Position numbers and translations under genes: made by a program. Below, one piece after another: positions 1-8,788 of a stretch of 64,000 nt of DNA (the stretch's first letter is position 1; each line of letters opens with the position of its first letter). Location: positions 186,001 to 250,000 of the forward strand of contig NZ_REFC01000013.1 in the NCBI RefSeq assembly GCF_003688405.1. The letters run 5' to 3'. This stretch comes from Ulvibacter antarcticus. GTDB taxonomy: Bacteria; Bacteroidota; Bacteroidia; Flavobacteriales; Flavobacteriaceae. The notes under the pieces are model-generated. The model worked only from the letters and a program-made list of their open reading frames with translations, was not told the origin of the DNA and searched no databases.

Positions 1-300
1 ATCGTAACCAATAGTCCAATCCTTTGCTTCGATCTTGGCCTTTCTGTTTTTTAGAGAAACAGAATGAGTTTCTTCGCCCTTATCAACTTCCATTTCGAAA
101 CAGAGATTGTTCATATGGTTCCAAGTATCAATTCCACCATGCGCTTGAAAAACAGCAGCTATATTGTTTGGATATTCTTTTTTCTGAATGGTTTCTGAAA
201 CTGTTTTAATGACTTCAACCGTTTCCTCCGATTCTTTTTTTTCGTTTTTACAAGAAATTAAAACGACGGATAGTAATAAAACTGAAAGAAGACTCTTCAT
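1..300 (-). CDS. Lipoprotein, 3' end outside window (DUF6503-like)
   Basis: Reading leftwards from an ATG at 300, the first 100 codons are open to the window edge. The N-terminus is a lipoprotein signal (MKSLLSVLLLSVVLISCKN) with the lipidated Cys at residue 17, so the mature protein should be anchored in a membrane, probably the outer one. A Glu/Lys-rich linker follows, then the segment AHGGIDTWNHMNNLCFEME (about residues 54-72). I associate that AHGG-x-x-x-W start with the Bacteroidetes DUF6503 family, whose biochemical role is unknown. The family name is from memory and the protein is truncated. The lipoprotein call is firm; the family call is tentative. Confidence 0.7.
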   Translation of the reverse strand, partial: MKSLLSVLLLSVVLISCKNEKKESEETVEVIKTVSETIQKKEYPNNIAAVFQAHGGIDTWNHMNNLCFEMEVDKGEETHSVSLKNRKAKIEAKDWTIGYD

Positions 301-380
301 AATGAGGTTTTTAGATGCGGGATTAAAAGTAGTAAAGCAAAGTGCACTCTGAAACTTTTTTTGAATACTTTATGATATTA

Positions 381-441
381 AGAAGAAAGAAGAAAGAAGA
401 AAGAAGAAAGAAGGAAGAAGGAAGAAGGAAGAAGGAAGAAG
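381..441. repeat. Purine-strand heptamer tandem array
   Basis: Four copies of AGAAGAA are followed by four copies of AGAAGGA and a partial unit of five bases. The plus strand is all purine. The array is intergenic, downstream of the glutaminyl cyclase gene and upstream of the partial lipoprotein gene. The clean switch between two unit types suggests local slippage or unit conversion. Confidence 0.85.
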
Positions 442-487
442 TGTGACATAAGATATTAGATAAAACAAGTATGAATTAACAAATTAA

Positions 488-536
488 ATCTCAAATCTCA
501 AATCTTATGTCTAACGTCTCACATCTCAAATCTATC
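488..536. repeat. Degenerate ATCTCAA heptamer array
   Basis: Seven consecutive 7-bp units read ATCTCAA, ATCTCAA, ATCTTAT, GTCTAAC, GTCTCAC, ATCTCAA, ATCTATC. The array runs into the stop codon of the glutaminyl cyclase gene (536-538). It has the same period as the array at 381-441 but a different sequence. Confidence 0.7.
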
Positions 537-1591
537 TACTGCTCAACCACTTCGATCTTAAACATCTTATCCCAGTTCTTTCCGGTGATGTATAAGGTGT
601 TTTTTTCTCCGTTATAGGCAATCCCATTAAGCACGTTGAGTTCGGCATGCTGAGTAACCTTAGCTTTTAGGCCTGTAAGATCGATAACGCCTTCTACCGC
701 TCCGTTTGTAGGATCGACAATGGCGATGGCGTCTTTTTCATAAATATTGGCGTAGATCTTTCCATCGATCCATTCCAGCTCATTCACCTTCGGAATTTTA
801 CTGGTATTGGTGTACAATTGGATGTAGTCAATTTCTGAAAGATTATTGGGATTTAGTGTCCAGATCTTTTCGGTTCCGTCACTTTTATAAATCATTTTAC
901 CGTCATTGGCAAGTCCCCAGCCTTCTTTACTCTTTCCGTAAACAAAGGTTCCTGTTTTTTTAAGATCAGATAAATTATAAATAAAACCTGTATTTTCTCT
1001 CCAGGTAAGCTGATAAATTTTATTATTTAAAATAGTAAGACCCTCTCCGAAATAAGCATCGGCCATGGTTACCTTTTGTAACACAGCGCCTGTTTTATAA
1101 TCGGTTTTTCTCAAAGATGATGCTTTGTATTGTCCGGTGCTCTCATATAAGGTGTCATTTTTAAATTCCAGTCCCTGCGTATATGCTTCAATATCGTGTG
1201 GATATGTTTCCAGAATCTTATACGTATATAAGGTAGGTTTTATAGACGATAGTATTATGATATCTTTTTTGACTTCAAACGTGTCTCCTTCCGAATAGAT
1301 TGTCGCCCGAACAGCTCGTATCCCTAACTTTTGACCCTTTAGTGAAATTTTCGTTTCCTTGTTTTCTTCCGAAGAGACCATCCTTTCAGAATCCATAAAG
1401 TACACAATTGAATCGATCGTCTTATTTTTCTTATTGTTTATTTCTACATCAACTACTTCTGAAGCTGTATATCCTTTCTTATGATCCTTGATGGTGACAG
1501 AAAAAAGATCATTATCGGACTTAGAATCGTTTCCGCAGCTAGCGAAAAAAGCTACTAAAACAGTAACTACTAATAATTTATAAATATTCAT
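536..1591 (-). CDS. Glutaminyl-peptide cyclotransferase, lipoprotein
   Basis: This is a glutamine cyclotransferase of the plant/bacterial beta-propeller type, which turns N-terminal Gln into pyroglutamate on exported peptides. The propeller landmarks are present in order: YTQGLEF, LYESTGQY, YFGEGLTI, YQLTWRENTGFIYN, GWGLANDGK, NELEWIDGKIYANIYEKD and a C-terminal LNGIAYN. I chose the ATG at 1589-1591, giving 351 residues, because it starts directly with a lipoprotein signal (MNIYKLLVVTVLVAFFASCG, Cys at residue 19). A longer reading from 1639 would put 16 extra residues before the signal. Between the signal and the propeller is a domain of about 100 residues that looks like an extracellular beta-sandwich, probably Ig-like. 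Confidence 0.9.
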   Translation of the reverse strand: MNIYKLLVVTVLVAFFASCGNDSKSDNDLFSVTIKDHKKGYTASEVVDVEINNKKNKTIDSIVYFMDSERMVSSEENKETKISLKGQKLGIRAVRATIYSEGDTFEVKKDIIILSSIKPTLYTYKILETYPHDIEAYTQGLEFKNDTLYESTGQYKASSLRKTDYKTGAVLQKVTMADAYFGEGLTILNNKIYQLTWRENTGFIYNLSDLKKTGTFVYGKSKEGWGLANDGKMIYKSDGTEKIWTLNPNNLSEIDYIQLYTNTSKIPKVNELEWIDGKIYANIYEKDAIAIVDPTNGAVEGVIDLTGLKAKVTQHAELNVLNGIAYNGEKNTLYITGKNWDKMFKIEVVEQ

Positions 1592-1646
1592 GATGATCGC
1601 TAAATTTTTGGGAAAGATATTTATTATAATTGATAACAAAAAATTC

Positions 1647-1676
1647 TTGTAGAACGTCTAAAATGCCTTATCTTTG
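1647..1676 (+). promoter_or_regulatory. Bacteroidetes-type promoter of SRP RNA
   Basis: TTG at 1647-1649, a 19-base spacer and TATCTTTG at 1669-1676 match the Bacteroidetes primary sigma consensus TTG-N19-TAnnTTTG. It lies immediately upstream of the SRP RNA, as expected for a strong stable-RNA promoter. Confidence 0.85.
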
Positions 1677-1680
1677 CACC

Positions 1681-1774
1681 GGCAAGTCCTACACAACCAG
1701 CTCCTGTGGAATCCCCCAGGGCGGGAACGCAGCAAGGGTAAATGGTCGTAGCGGTGTGATGTAGGTAGCTTGCC
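1681..1774 (+). ncRNA. ffs: Signal recognition particle RNA, small bacterial type
   Basis: The ends GGCAAG and CTTGCC pair, and the inner arms continue the long rod (CCTACAC with GTGTGATGTAGG). The apical part has the conserved SRP signature GGGCGGGAACGCAGCAAGGG at 1719-1738, which contains the GGAA-type tetraloop and the asymmetric loop bound by the M domain of Ffh. The length of about 94 nt fits the small SRP RNA without an Alu domain. A canonical promoter ends five bases before the start and a T-run follows the 3' end. The RNA works with Ffh and FtsY in co-translational membrane targeting. Confidence 0.95.
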
Positions 1775-1838
1775 ATTTTTTGTACCCTAAACTTTCCTCT
1801 TTTAAATCACCTCCACCAAAGTATTTTAACGTTTCTAT

Positions 1839-1869
1839 TTGGATATCTAAGTCGGGAACTGCATCTTTG
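1839..1869 (+). promoter_or_regulatory. Candidate promoter of the SDR gene
   Basis: TTG at 1839-1841 is followed after 20 bases by CATCTTTG at 1862-1869, one mismatch from TAnnTTTG. It lies 17 bases before the SDR start codon, so the leader would be very short. Confidence 0.4.
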
Positions 1870-1886
1870 CTTTCTAACAAGAATAG

Positions 1887-2696
1887 ATGTCTAAAGTAGT
1901 ATTGATAACGGGTGGTTCTTCAGGAATAGGTAAAGCCATTGGTGAGTATCTTTCCAGCAAAGGTTATAAAGTATACGGCACCAGTAGAAATCCAGACCGA
2001 ATTAAAGAGAAATTCAATTTCCCTATTGTCGCTTTAGATGTTACGAAACCAGAATCCATAGATAAGGCTATTTCAGAAATCGTCGCACTAGAAGGTCACA
2101 TAGATGTTCTTGTAAATAATGCTGGTATTGGTATTACCGGACCCGTTGAAGAAACGCCAACCGATGAAATTCGAAATGCCTTCGAAACCAATTTTTATGG
2201 TCCAATACATGTTATGAAATCGGTACTTCCTTATATGCGCAAGCAAGGAAGTGGAAAAATCATAAATATCACTTCAATTGCTGGATATATGGGATTGCCT
2301 TACAGAGGTATTTACTCGGCGACTAAGGCCGCTTTGGAAATTACAACTGAGGCATTTCGTATGGAAACGAGACAATTCGGTATTGAAATGACCAATATTG
2401 CACCTGGTGATTTTGCTACCAATATCGTGGCGGGACGCTATCATGCACCAGTTCTAGCAAATTCTCCATATAAAGATGCCTATGGAAGGACATTGGCGAT
2501 GATGAACGAACATGTAGATGCAGGGGAGAACCCGGTAAAAATGGCGAAGGCGGTTTGCAAAATTATTGAAACAACTAATCCTAAAATTCACTACAAAGTG
2601 GGAGCGCCACTTCAAAAGTTTTCTATCGTGTTAAAGCGCATTCTTCCAGATAAAATGTACGAACGAATGCTACTCAATCATTACAAATTGAAATAG
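1887..2696 (+). CDS. Short-chain dehydrogenase/reductase
   Basis: This 269-residue protein is an NAD(P)-dependent oxidoreductase of the classical SDR family. The cofactor loop TGGSSGIG is at residues 8-15, NNAG at 77-80, the catalytic Ser at 130 (NITSIAG) and the Tyr/Lys pair in YSATK at 143-147. The Ser-Arg after the second strand (GTSRNPDR, residues 31-38) suggests NADPH rather than NADH. The C-terminal 60 residues are longer than in minimal SDRs. The substrate cannot be told. It is monocistronic, between the SRP RNA and transaldolase genes. Confidence 0.9.
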   Translation: MSKVVLITGGSSGIGKAIGEYLSSKGYKVYGTSRNPDRIKEKFNFPIVALDVTKPESIDKAISEIVALEGHIDVLVNNAGIGITGPVEETPTDEIRNAFETNFYGPIHVMKSVLPYMRKQGSGKIINITSIAGYMGLPYRGIYSATKAALEITTEAFRMETRQFGIEMTNIAPGDFATNIVAGRYHAPVLANSPYKDAYGRTLAMMNEHVDAGENPVKMAKAVCKIIETTNPKIHYKVGAPLQKFSIVLKRILPDKMYERMLLNHYKLK

Positions 2697-2808
2697 TTTA
2701 GCATATTTTGAGCCAACATATAATTGATAATAACTTTTTGCTTTTACCTTTTTAACCACAGTCAATCTTGTGTATTTTTACCGTAAATAAACTTCGAAAA
2801 ACTAGCTT

Positions 2809-3462
2809 ATGAAATTCTTTATTGATACCGCAAACTTAGATCAGATACGTGAAGCCCAGGATCTTGGGGTTTTAGATGGCGTTACCACCAACCCATCACT
2901 GATGGCTAAGGAAGGTATTACTGGACGAAATAATATCTTAAAGCATTATGTAGATATTTGTAATATCGTGGATGGAGATGTGTCTGCCGAAGTAATTGCT
3001 ACCGATTTGAAAGGAATGATCAAGGAAGGGGAGGAGTTGGCCGAATTACATGAGCAAATCGTGGTGAAAATTCCTATGATCAAAGAAGGAATCAAAGCTA
3101 TTAAATATTTTAGTGACCATGGAATTCGTACTAATTGTACACTTGTGTTTTCTGCAGGACAAGCGCTTCTAGCTGCAAAGGCGGGAGCCACTTATGTTTC
3201 ACCTTTTATAGGTCGTTTAGACGATATTTCTACAGATGGGCTTAATCTAATCTCAGAAATCAGACTTATATACGATAACTATGGCTTCGATACCCAAATA
3301 TTGGCTGCTTCGATTCGTCATACTATGCATGTATTGGAATGTGCGAAAATAGGTTCGGATGTAATGACTGGGCCACTTTCGTCTATTGAAGGATTACTTA
3401 AACATCCGCTTACGGACATGGGATTGGCTAAATTTCTTGAAGATTATAAAAAAGGGAACTAG
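2809..3462 (+). CDS. tal: Transaldolase, short (TalC/Fsa-size) class
   Basis: This is a class I aldolase-fold enzyme of 217 residues, the length of the short transaldolase/fructose-6-phosphate aldolase group. Asp6 (FIDTA), TTNPSL at 26-31 and the Schiff-base Lys87 in VVKIPM are present. Two positions that separate the subgroups favour transaldolase. Glu61 (VSAEV) stands where Fsa aldolases have Gln, and the motif SPFIGRLDD has Phe where Fsa has Tyr. It would move dihydroxyacetone units between sugar phosphates in the non-oxidative pentose phosphate pathway. The subgroup call depends on my recall of those positions. Confidence 0.92.
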   Translation: MKFFIDTANLDQIREAQDLGVLDGVTTNPSLMAKEGITGRNNILKHYVDICNIVDGDVSAEVIATDLKGMIKEGEELAELHEQIVVKIPMIKEGIKAIKYFSDHGIRTNCTLVFSAGQALLAAKAGATYVSPFIGRLDDISTDGLNLISEIRLIYDNYGFDTQILAASIRHTMHVLECAKIGSDVMTGPLSSIEGLLKHPLTDMGLAKFLEDYKKGN

Positions 3463-3507
3463 TGTTAAACTGTCAGAGGGCAGGGAACTAGGAGTTCTAT
3501 AATTGGA

Positions 3508-4059
3508 TTAATTTTTAGCAATCGTAGTTTCTGTCTCAACTTTTTCTTTACTCTGATTTTTAAGGAAGCGTCTAATTTTCTTTTTCAGCTCCTTATCATT
3601 GGTGTATAGAACGATGCCAGATCGCATTCCGGATGAATAACTATAGATATCATTGTCATACCGCTCTTTTACTTTGATTTGTTCGATGTTTTCTGAATTA
3701 AATTCCAATAAGAGTATCTCCAGATTAGGATAGGTCTGAGGATCAAGCACCATTCCTTTGTTTTTTCCGTAGATAAGTCCGAAGCGTATGGAGCAATCTG
3801 TTGTACAGGGAAGCGTTCCAAAAATGCGTTTGTCGTTTGTATCTTCAATTTCTGGATGAGTGATAAAATAATGATTGTCTGCCAGTACCTTATCAATTAC
3901 AAGGTCAACTTGTTGAGAAACATCTTCAATCGCTTTGATTACAGATAACCAAGCTTCATTTTCAGATTGTAACGTACAGAATTGTGTCTCTGTGTGTTGA
4001 CTAAAACAAGTCATAACAGAGAGTAGTATTAAGATGAAAGATAATTTTTGCAAGGCCAT
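3508..4059 (-). CDS. Exported protein of unknown function
   Basis: I do not recognise this 183-residue protein. It begins with a signal peptide (MALQKLSFILILLSVMTCFSQ), probably cut after the Ser-Gln pair. Two Cys in LPCTTDCSIRFG could form a disulfide in the periplasm. The C-terminus is Lys/Glu rich (KKKIRRFLKNQSKEK). It is convergent with transaldolase and has no close partner, with 370 bases upstream to the next gene. Confidence 0.65.
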   Translation of the reverse strand: MALQKLSFILILLSVMTCFSQHTETQFCTLQSENEAWLSVIKAIEDVSQQVDLVIDKVLADNHYFITHPEIEDTNDKRIFGTLPCTTDCSIRFGLIYGKNKGMVLDPQTYPNLEILLLEFNSENIEQIKVKERYDNDIYSYSSGMRSGIVLYTNDKELKKKIRRFLKNQSKEKVETETTIAKN

Positions 4060-4429
4060 ATGGTTTGTTTCTCTCGTGCCGTCTATTTAAGATCAGACTC
4101 GAAATTAACATAGCTGTAATGCAAATTCATTGTAGATTGGGTTTTATAAATATATTAAAATTATGTCAAGTGTGAGGATATTCCTTCAAATGTTGGTGTA
4201 AGAATTTTCTGATAGTCAAGTATTTAGAGTTGTTCAGTCGTCTTTATTAGAAGCTGTTTTTTTTACTTTTACTTCGGAAGTAGTAGCGATTATGGTACCT
4301 TAATATATCTGAAGAAGGGTACAATAGCTTTTTTGCTATAAAAGAATGCAACTAGTTGAGTTAATATTCTTTTCAGAAGAAAGCGAAAAAGAATTAAAAA
4401 CGATTCATTAGTTAAAAGGACTCCTTAAA
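4060..4429. other. Intergenic, 370 bp, no gene seen
   Basis: The stretch separates two leftward genes. It has no coding potential that I can support and no clear terminator. It contains one copy of the over-represented nonamer CTTCGGAAG at 4272-4280. Confidence 0.6.
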
Positions 4430-5845
4430 CTATTGAGATTTAGACGTTGATTTATTTAACTGACCTAACAATATGGTTTCGATAGCGGGATTGAAGAGGC
4501 TAGTATTGCCGGATACAATATTACCATTGCGATCTATTATCATGGCTTTATTTGCCGAACTTATAATAAGTTTTTTTGTAGCGTCATCTATATCGTCGAA
4601 TTGAAATTCTAGCGTAGAATCGTACTTTGAGTTTAATACAATGCTTCTCCATTTTTTGAAATGAGTATCTGTATTTAAGCCTATAAAATCGTATTCTGGA
4701 TATTTTGCTTTCAACTCGGCTGCCTTGATATGTATATTCTGGAAATGTTTTATAGAATGAGAAGACCAGAAATATAAGACTGATGGTTTTCTAATAATAC
4801 TATGAAGATCCTTCATTGTATTTTCAGCATTCAATACAAGGACATTCGGAATTTTATTACCTACAGTAAGTTTGTTAGTTGCTTGATACAATTTTTGGAC
4901 TTCGAATACATACTCTTCATTGTTGCATAATTCTTTGTAAGTAGACACCAACTCGCCGGCTTTATCCGTATCCTGACCACGCACCAAAAAAACACTTACA
5001 ACAGATTTTAGCATATTGTTTTTAAGTGAATCATTGGTAATTAGACTGTCAAGAAATTTTATCTTATAATAATTATGTACAAAGGAATTTCGATCGATCG
5101 ATTTCGTATTGAAGTACTTTTCATAAGCAAGATTATCTGCATATCTATCTATAAATCGATAATATGGATAATATGACTGTAAACTCTTATTTCCATGATT
5201 TATCTTGTCACGATACTTAAAGAAATCTTTTGGGTAATGTTTCTCGTCGTTTTGAAATTTTTTGAAATTGGTCGTGATATACAATTCCTTGTTTAAATTA
5301 TTAGCATAATCTATACTTGCACTGGCTATTTCTTTAAATTCCTTACTGGGTTTATAATTGGTAACAAATTCATTATAAGCTTCTTTCCGATTATTTTTTA
5401 ACGAATCTAGTTTATCATTATACGCTGCGGGAGATAAATCGTACCAATTAGAAATAATTTGTCTTTCCTTTTCATTCGATAAAAACAACTCCATTAGAAG
5501 GTTATTCTTCTCGGCGCCTCTACCAGTATAGCTAAGGGATTCGTCAAACTCCATGGTATTAACTCTTAGTAATAAGCTATCACCAGGTTCGCCGTAAAAG
5601 ATTTGATATTCAAGATGACGAAAGGAATATAAACTCTTCTTGGCATTCTCCACTTTAAACATGAAAAAGTTATTCTTGTCTAATGCAACAGTATCTAATA
5701 TCGAATTATCTCTGAAAAGAAGTACGTAGTCTAACTTCGGATTAACGATTTCACCTCCAATCCACATAACCTTTGATGATTCATTCTTCGGATTACATGA
5801 TATTAGACCAATAAAAAAAAGGAGAAGAAGTGATTTGTAAATCAA
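4430..5845 (-). CDS. Thioredoxin-fold lipoprotein lacking CXXC
   Basis: The 471-residue protein has a lipoprotein signal (MIYKSLLLLFFIGLISCNPK, Cys at 17). A helical middle region of about 300 residues resembles the N-terminal part of Bacteroidetes TlpA-like disulfide proteins. The C-terminal thioredoxin-like domain covers about residues 325-460. The strand that normally leads into WCxxC reads VLYFWSSHSIKHF (about residues 356-368), so both redox cysteines are replaced, by Ser and His. The downstream MIIDRNGNIV segment matches the usual cis-Pro region of AhpC/TlpA folds. The domain should therefore bind but not oxidise thiols. The function is unknown. Confidence 0.75.
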   Translation of the reverse strand: MIYKSLLLLFFIGLISCNPKNESSKVMWIGGEIVNPKLDYVLLFRDNSILDTVALDKNNFFMFKVENAKKSLYSFRHLEYQIFYGEPGDSLLLRVNTMEFDESLSYTGRGAEKNNLLMELFLSNEKERQIISNWYDLSPAAYNDKLDSLKNNRKEAYNEFVTNYKPSKEFKEIASASIDYANNLNKELYITTNFKKFQNDEKHYPKDFFKYRDKINHGNKSLQSYYPYYRFIDRYADNLAYEKYFNTKSIDRNSFVHNYYKIKFLDSLITNDSLKNNMLKSVVSVFLVRGQDTDKAGELVSTYKELCNNEEYVFEVQKLYQATNKLTVGNKIPNVLVLNAENTMKDLHSIIRKPSVLYFWSSHSIKHFQNIHIKAAELKAKYPEYDFIGLNTDTHFKKWRSIVLNSKYDSTLEFQFDDIDDATKKLIISSANKAMIIDRNGNIVSGNTSLFNPAIETILLGQLNKSTSKSQ

Positions 5846-5958
5846 TACATAAAGGTTTTAGTCTAACAAAAATAGCTTAGAAGTAATCTATTTCTTGTTA
5901 ATACCTAGTTAAAAGGGATTTTAAAAAGTTAATGTTTCTTCAATCCCGCTTAAATGGC

Positions 5959-5966
5959 TATTTTTG
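5959..5966 (+). promoter_or_regulatory. -7 element before the ABC-F gene
   Basis: TATTTTTG matches TAnnTTTG, 32 bases before the start codon. A good TTG at -33 is not visible, so this is a partial match. Confidence 0.4.
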
Positions 5967-5998
5967 CGCCAAATTTAATAAAAACACAAATTTAGCAT

Positions 5999-7624
5999 AT
6001 GCTTTCAGTTTCTAATTTATCGGTTCAGTTTGGTAAACGTATTTTGTTCGACGAAGTAAATACACAATTCGTTGAGGGAAATTGCTACGGAATTATCGGC
6101 GCAAATGGTGCCGGAAAATCTACATTTCTAAAGATCATTTCTGGAAAGCAGGATCCCACCTCGGGTCATGTTCACTTGGAGCCTGGAAAAAGGATGTCCG
6201 TTTTAGAACAAAATCACAATGCCTGTGATGAATTCATGGTATTGGAAACTGTAGTAAGAGGTAACAAAGAGCTTTTCGCCATTAAAACGGAGATCGATGC
6301 ACTTTATGCAGATTACACAGATGAGAATGCTGAAAAAATAGGGGAGCTTCAGGTTGTCTTTGAAGAAATGAATGGTTGGAATGCTGATAGTGAAGCTGCT
6401 GCCTTACTTTCTAATCTAGGAATAGATTCAAGCCTTCATTTCACAATGATGAGTGATCTGGATGGGACACAAAAAGTACGTGTACTTTTAGCACAGGCAT
6501 TGTTTGGAAATCCTGACGTTCTTGTTATGGATGAGCCTACCAACGACCTGGATTATGAAACAATCTCTTGGCTTGAGCATTTCCTTGCAAATTATGACAA
6601 ATGTGTGATCGTAGTATCGCATGACCGTCACTTTTTAGATTCGGTTTGTACACATATTTCGGATATCGATTTTAGTAAAATAAATCATTATAGTGGTAAC
6701 TATACGTTCTGGTATGAGAGTAGCCAATTAGCTGCGCGTCAAAGAGCACAACAAAATAAAAAGGCTGAAGAGAAGAAGAAAGAACTGGAAGAGTTTATCA
6801 GACGTTTCTCTGCCAACGTTGCCAAATCGAAACAGGCTACAAGTAGAAAGAAAATGATCGAAAAACTAAATGTTTCAGATATCAGACCTTCCAGTCGACG
6901 TTATCCGGCCATTATTTTTGAACGTGAACGTGAGGCGGGTGATCAGATTTTAAATATCGAGAATTTATCAGCATCTATAGACGGTGAGGCACTGTTTAGA
7001 AAGGTGGATATCAATCTGGTAAAAGGTGATAAAGTGGTGATTTATTCTAGAGATCCGAGAGCTGCTACTGCTTTTTATGAGATTCTCAATAACAACCTAA
7101 AGGCAGATAGTGGAACTTTCGATTGGGGAATTACTACTAACCAAAGTTACTTGCCTTTGGATAATCATAGTTTTTTCGAAAATGACAATACCTTGGTCGA
7201 CTGGCTACGTCAATGGGCGAAGACGGAAGAAGAACGCGAGGAAGTACATATTCGTGGTTTCCTCGGAAAAATGATCTTTAGTGGAGAAGAAGCACTTAAA
7301 AAATGTAATGTACTATCAGGAGGAGAAAAAGTGCGTTGTATGCTTAGCCGAATGATGATGATGAGAGCAAATGTTTTAATGCTCGATGAACCAACTAATC
7401 ACCTGGATTTGGAATCCATTACTGCTTTTAACAACTCACTAAAGAATTTTAAAGGGACTGTTTTGTTTACAACACATGATCACGAATTCGCGCAAACCCT
7501 TGCGAACAGGGTGATTGAGTTAACACCAAACGGTGTAATTGATCGCTATTCGACCTTCGACGATTATATGAACGATAAGAAAATTAAGGAATTACGCGAT
7601 AAAATGTATTCGGTAAACGCATAG
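5999..7624 (+). CDS. ABC-F family ATPase, YbiT-like
   Basis: This 541-residue protein has two tandem ABC domains and no membrane segments, as in ribosome-associated ABC-F translation factors. Domain 1 has an intact Walker A (GANGAGKST, 34-42) and Walker B (VLVMDEPTNDLD). Its signature reads LDGTQ (about 154-158), comparable to the non-canonical signature in E. coli YbiT. The linker motif RFSANVAKSKQATSRKK also matches YbiT. Domain 2 has LSGGE (about residue 438) and LMLDEPTNHLD, but its Walker A is gone: the loop is YSRDPRAATA at 349-358. Only one composite site could bind ATP through a P-loop. I have seen similar loops in other Bacteroidetes ABC-F proteins, so this looks like a lineage trait. 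Confidence 0.9.
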   Translation: MLSVSNLSVQFGKRILFDEVNTQFVEGNCYGIIGANGAGKSTFLKIISGKQDPTSGHVHLEPGKRMSVLEQNHNACDEFMVLETVVRGNKELFAIKTEIDALYADYTDENAEKIGELQVVFEEMNGWNADSEAAALLSNLGIDSSLHFTMMSDLDGTQKVRVLLAQALFGNPDVLVMDEPTNDLDYETISWLEHFLANYDKCVIVVSHDRHFLDSVCTHISDIDFSKINHYSGNYTFWYESSQLAARQRAQQNKKAEEKKKELEEFIRRFSANVAKSKQATSRKKMIEKLNVSDIRPSSRRYPAIIFEREREAGDQILNIENLSASIDGEALFRKVDINLVKGDKVVIYSRDPRAATAFYEILNNNLKADSGTFDWGITTNQSYLPLDNHSFFENDNTLVDWLRQWAKTEEEREEVHIRGFLGKMIFSGEEALKKCNVLSGGEKVRCMLSRMMMMRANVLMLDEPTNHLDLESITAFNNSLKNFKGTVLFTTHDHEFAQTLANRVIELTPNGVIDRYSTFDDYMNDKKIKELRDKMYSVNA

Positions 7625-7635
7625 TTGTCGAAGTG

Positions 7636-7878
7636 CTATTCGCCAATCTCTTTAAGATATTCATCTATAATTGATTGGGCTTTAATCAATTCATCTTTTC
7701 GGATATAAAGCATTATCTGCCCGGGAACTCCTATGGTGAATCCGGCCTGAATACTGCTGGCATTGTCGTTTCGTTCAATCGGACTAATGCCTAATTCGTT
7801 CAGTCTGGCTTTAAGTCCGTTGGCTAGCATCGCAGGACCTGTGTATATTCGGGTGGTTTCTTCAAGATTTTTACTCAT
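7636..7878 (-). CDS. DUF2007-type small protein
   Basis: The 80-residue soluble protein has the arrangement of the DUF2007 (putative signal transducing protein) family: a TRIYTG strand, a helix over LKARLNELGI and a C-terminal helix that begins RKDELIKAQSII. The family resembles a PII/ferredoxin-like half fold and has no settled function. It converges on the ABC-F gene with 11 bases between stops and is followed in the same direction by the gene at 7921-8637. Confidence 0.75.
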   Translation of the reverse strand: MSKNLEETTRIYTGPAMLANGLKARLNELGISPIERNDNASSIQAGFTIGVPGQIMLYIRKDELIKAQSIIDEYLKEIGE

Positions 7879-7920
7879 GTTTTTAATTTTTTATAACAAT
7901 TTATTTATTTGTAATCGATT

Positions 7921-8637
7921 CTAAGCATTATAAAATTTACTATCCCATATTGCGGTGTTGAAATTCTTTCCTTTTGCGAAGCCGTAAAACAACACGGTAC
8001 CACCCACTCCTTTAAAAACAAATAGAAACAGTAATAGATATTCCTGTGTCGAAGGAGCACTAGAAAATAAACTAATGGGAGTAATTATGGTAAGTAAAAT
8101 ACTTACTATAAATATAGTAAAAACCAGATTCTCAAAGCTTTTGTAGGGCCACATCATAAGTTTTCTAAACGGATGTAAATCATTTCCCCATTTGTGAATT
8201 AAATAATAAAAATCATCGCCCATTGGTGCAAACAATAGAGGGTCATCGGCATTTTCAAGTTTTAGAAGTTTTGCCGGAGCCATCACTTTTAAGTTTTGTA
8301 ACTTAATGCCATGCACATTTTCCAGCCTTCGTATTTCTGAAATAGCTTCTTCCGGATATTCTGCCTTAAAAAAACGAGAATCCAGGAACCGAAGTCTGTA
8401 ATCAAAACACATGGTTTTTATGTCGTCTACATGAAAAATCCTATCGGAATCAAGAATTTTACTGTCAAAAAGATTTTTAGAATTGACATCTTTTGAAGCC
8501 AATTGAGCCCTTATGGCCTCGCGTTCCACTTCATTTTGAGAAAGAATATTTTCCACTTCATGAAGCACCGATTTTCCCGAGAGTCGTCTCGCGCGTTTTC
8601 TACGTAATACCAACTCTATATCTGTTTTCTCAAACAT
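7921..8637 (-). CDS. Unknown protein with two C-terminal membrane helices
   Basis: I do not recognise a named family for this 238-residue protein. The N-terminus is basic (LRRKRARRLSGK). The first 165 residues look soluble, with HVDDIKTMCFDYRLRFLD and LFAPMGDDFYYLIHKWG as the most motif-like parts. Two hydrophobic helices follow: about 170-190 (NLVFTIFIVSILLTIITPISL) and 198-218 (YLLLFLFVFKGVGGTVLFYG). It is probably an inner-membrane protein with a cytoplasmic N-domain. It is upstream of, and in line with, the DUF2007 gene. Confidence 0.65.
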   Translation of the reverse strand: MFEKTDIELVLRRKRARRLSGKSVLHEVENILSQNEVEREAIRAQLASKDVNSKNLFDSKILDSDRIFHVDDIKTMCFDYRLRFLDSRFFKAEYPEEAISEIRRLENVHGIKLQNLKVMAPAKLLKLENADDPLLFAPMGDDFYYLIHKWGNDLHPFRKLMMWPYKSFENLVFTIFIVSILLTIITPISLFSSAPSTQEYLLLFLFVFKGVGGTVLFYGFAKGKNFNTAIWDSKFYNA

Positions 8638-8762
8638 AGCTCGAATTTTGAATTAAAGTTACACACGGAAATATTCCAAAACAACAATTTAACATAATTA
8701 TACCCAATTTAATGGTTTGAACTTGCGTTGTGTTAACTGTGGTATATATTTTGCTAATTACT

Positions 8763-8770
8763 TACTTTTG
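8763..8770 (+). promoter_or_regulatory. -7 element before the fasciclin gene
   Basis: TACTTTTG matches TAnnTTTG and ends 18 bases before the chosen ATG at 8789. It lies inside the longer open frame that begins at 8717, which supports the shorter start. Confidence 0.5.
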
Positions 8771-8788
8771 CCATTCAAATTGGAACTC

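Noticed and set aside
1689-1880. Open frame of 63 codons on the minus strand
   Set aside because: It lies across the SRP RNA and its downstream region. Its codons are the complement of a conserved RNA, so it is not a gene.
8717-8788. Upstream extension of the fasciclin protein
   Set aside because: It would place 24 residues before the signal peptide and run through the -7 promoter box.
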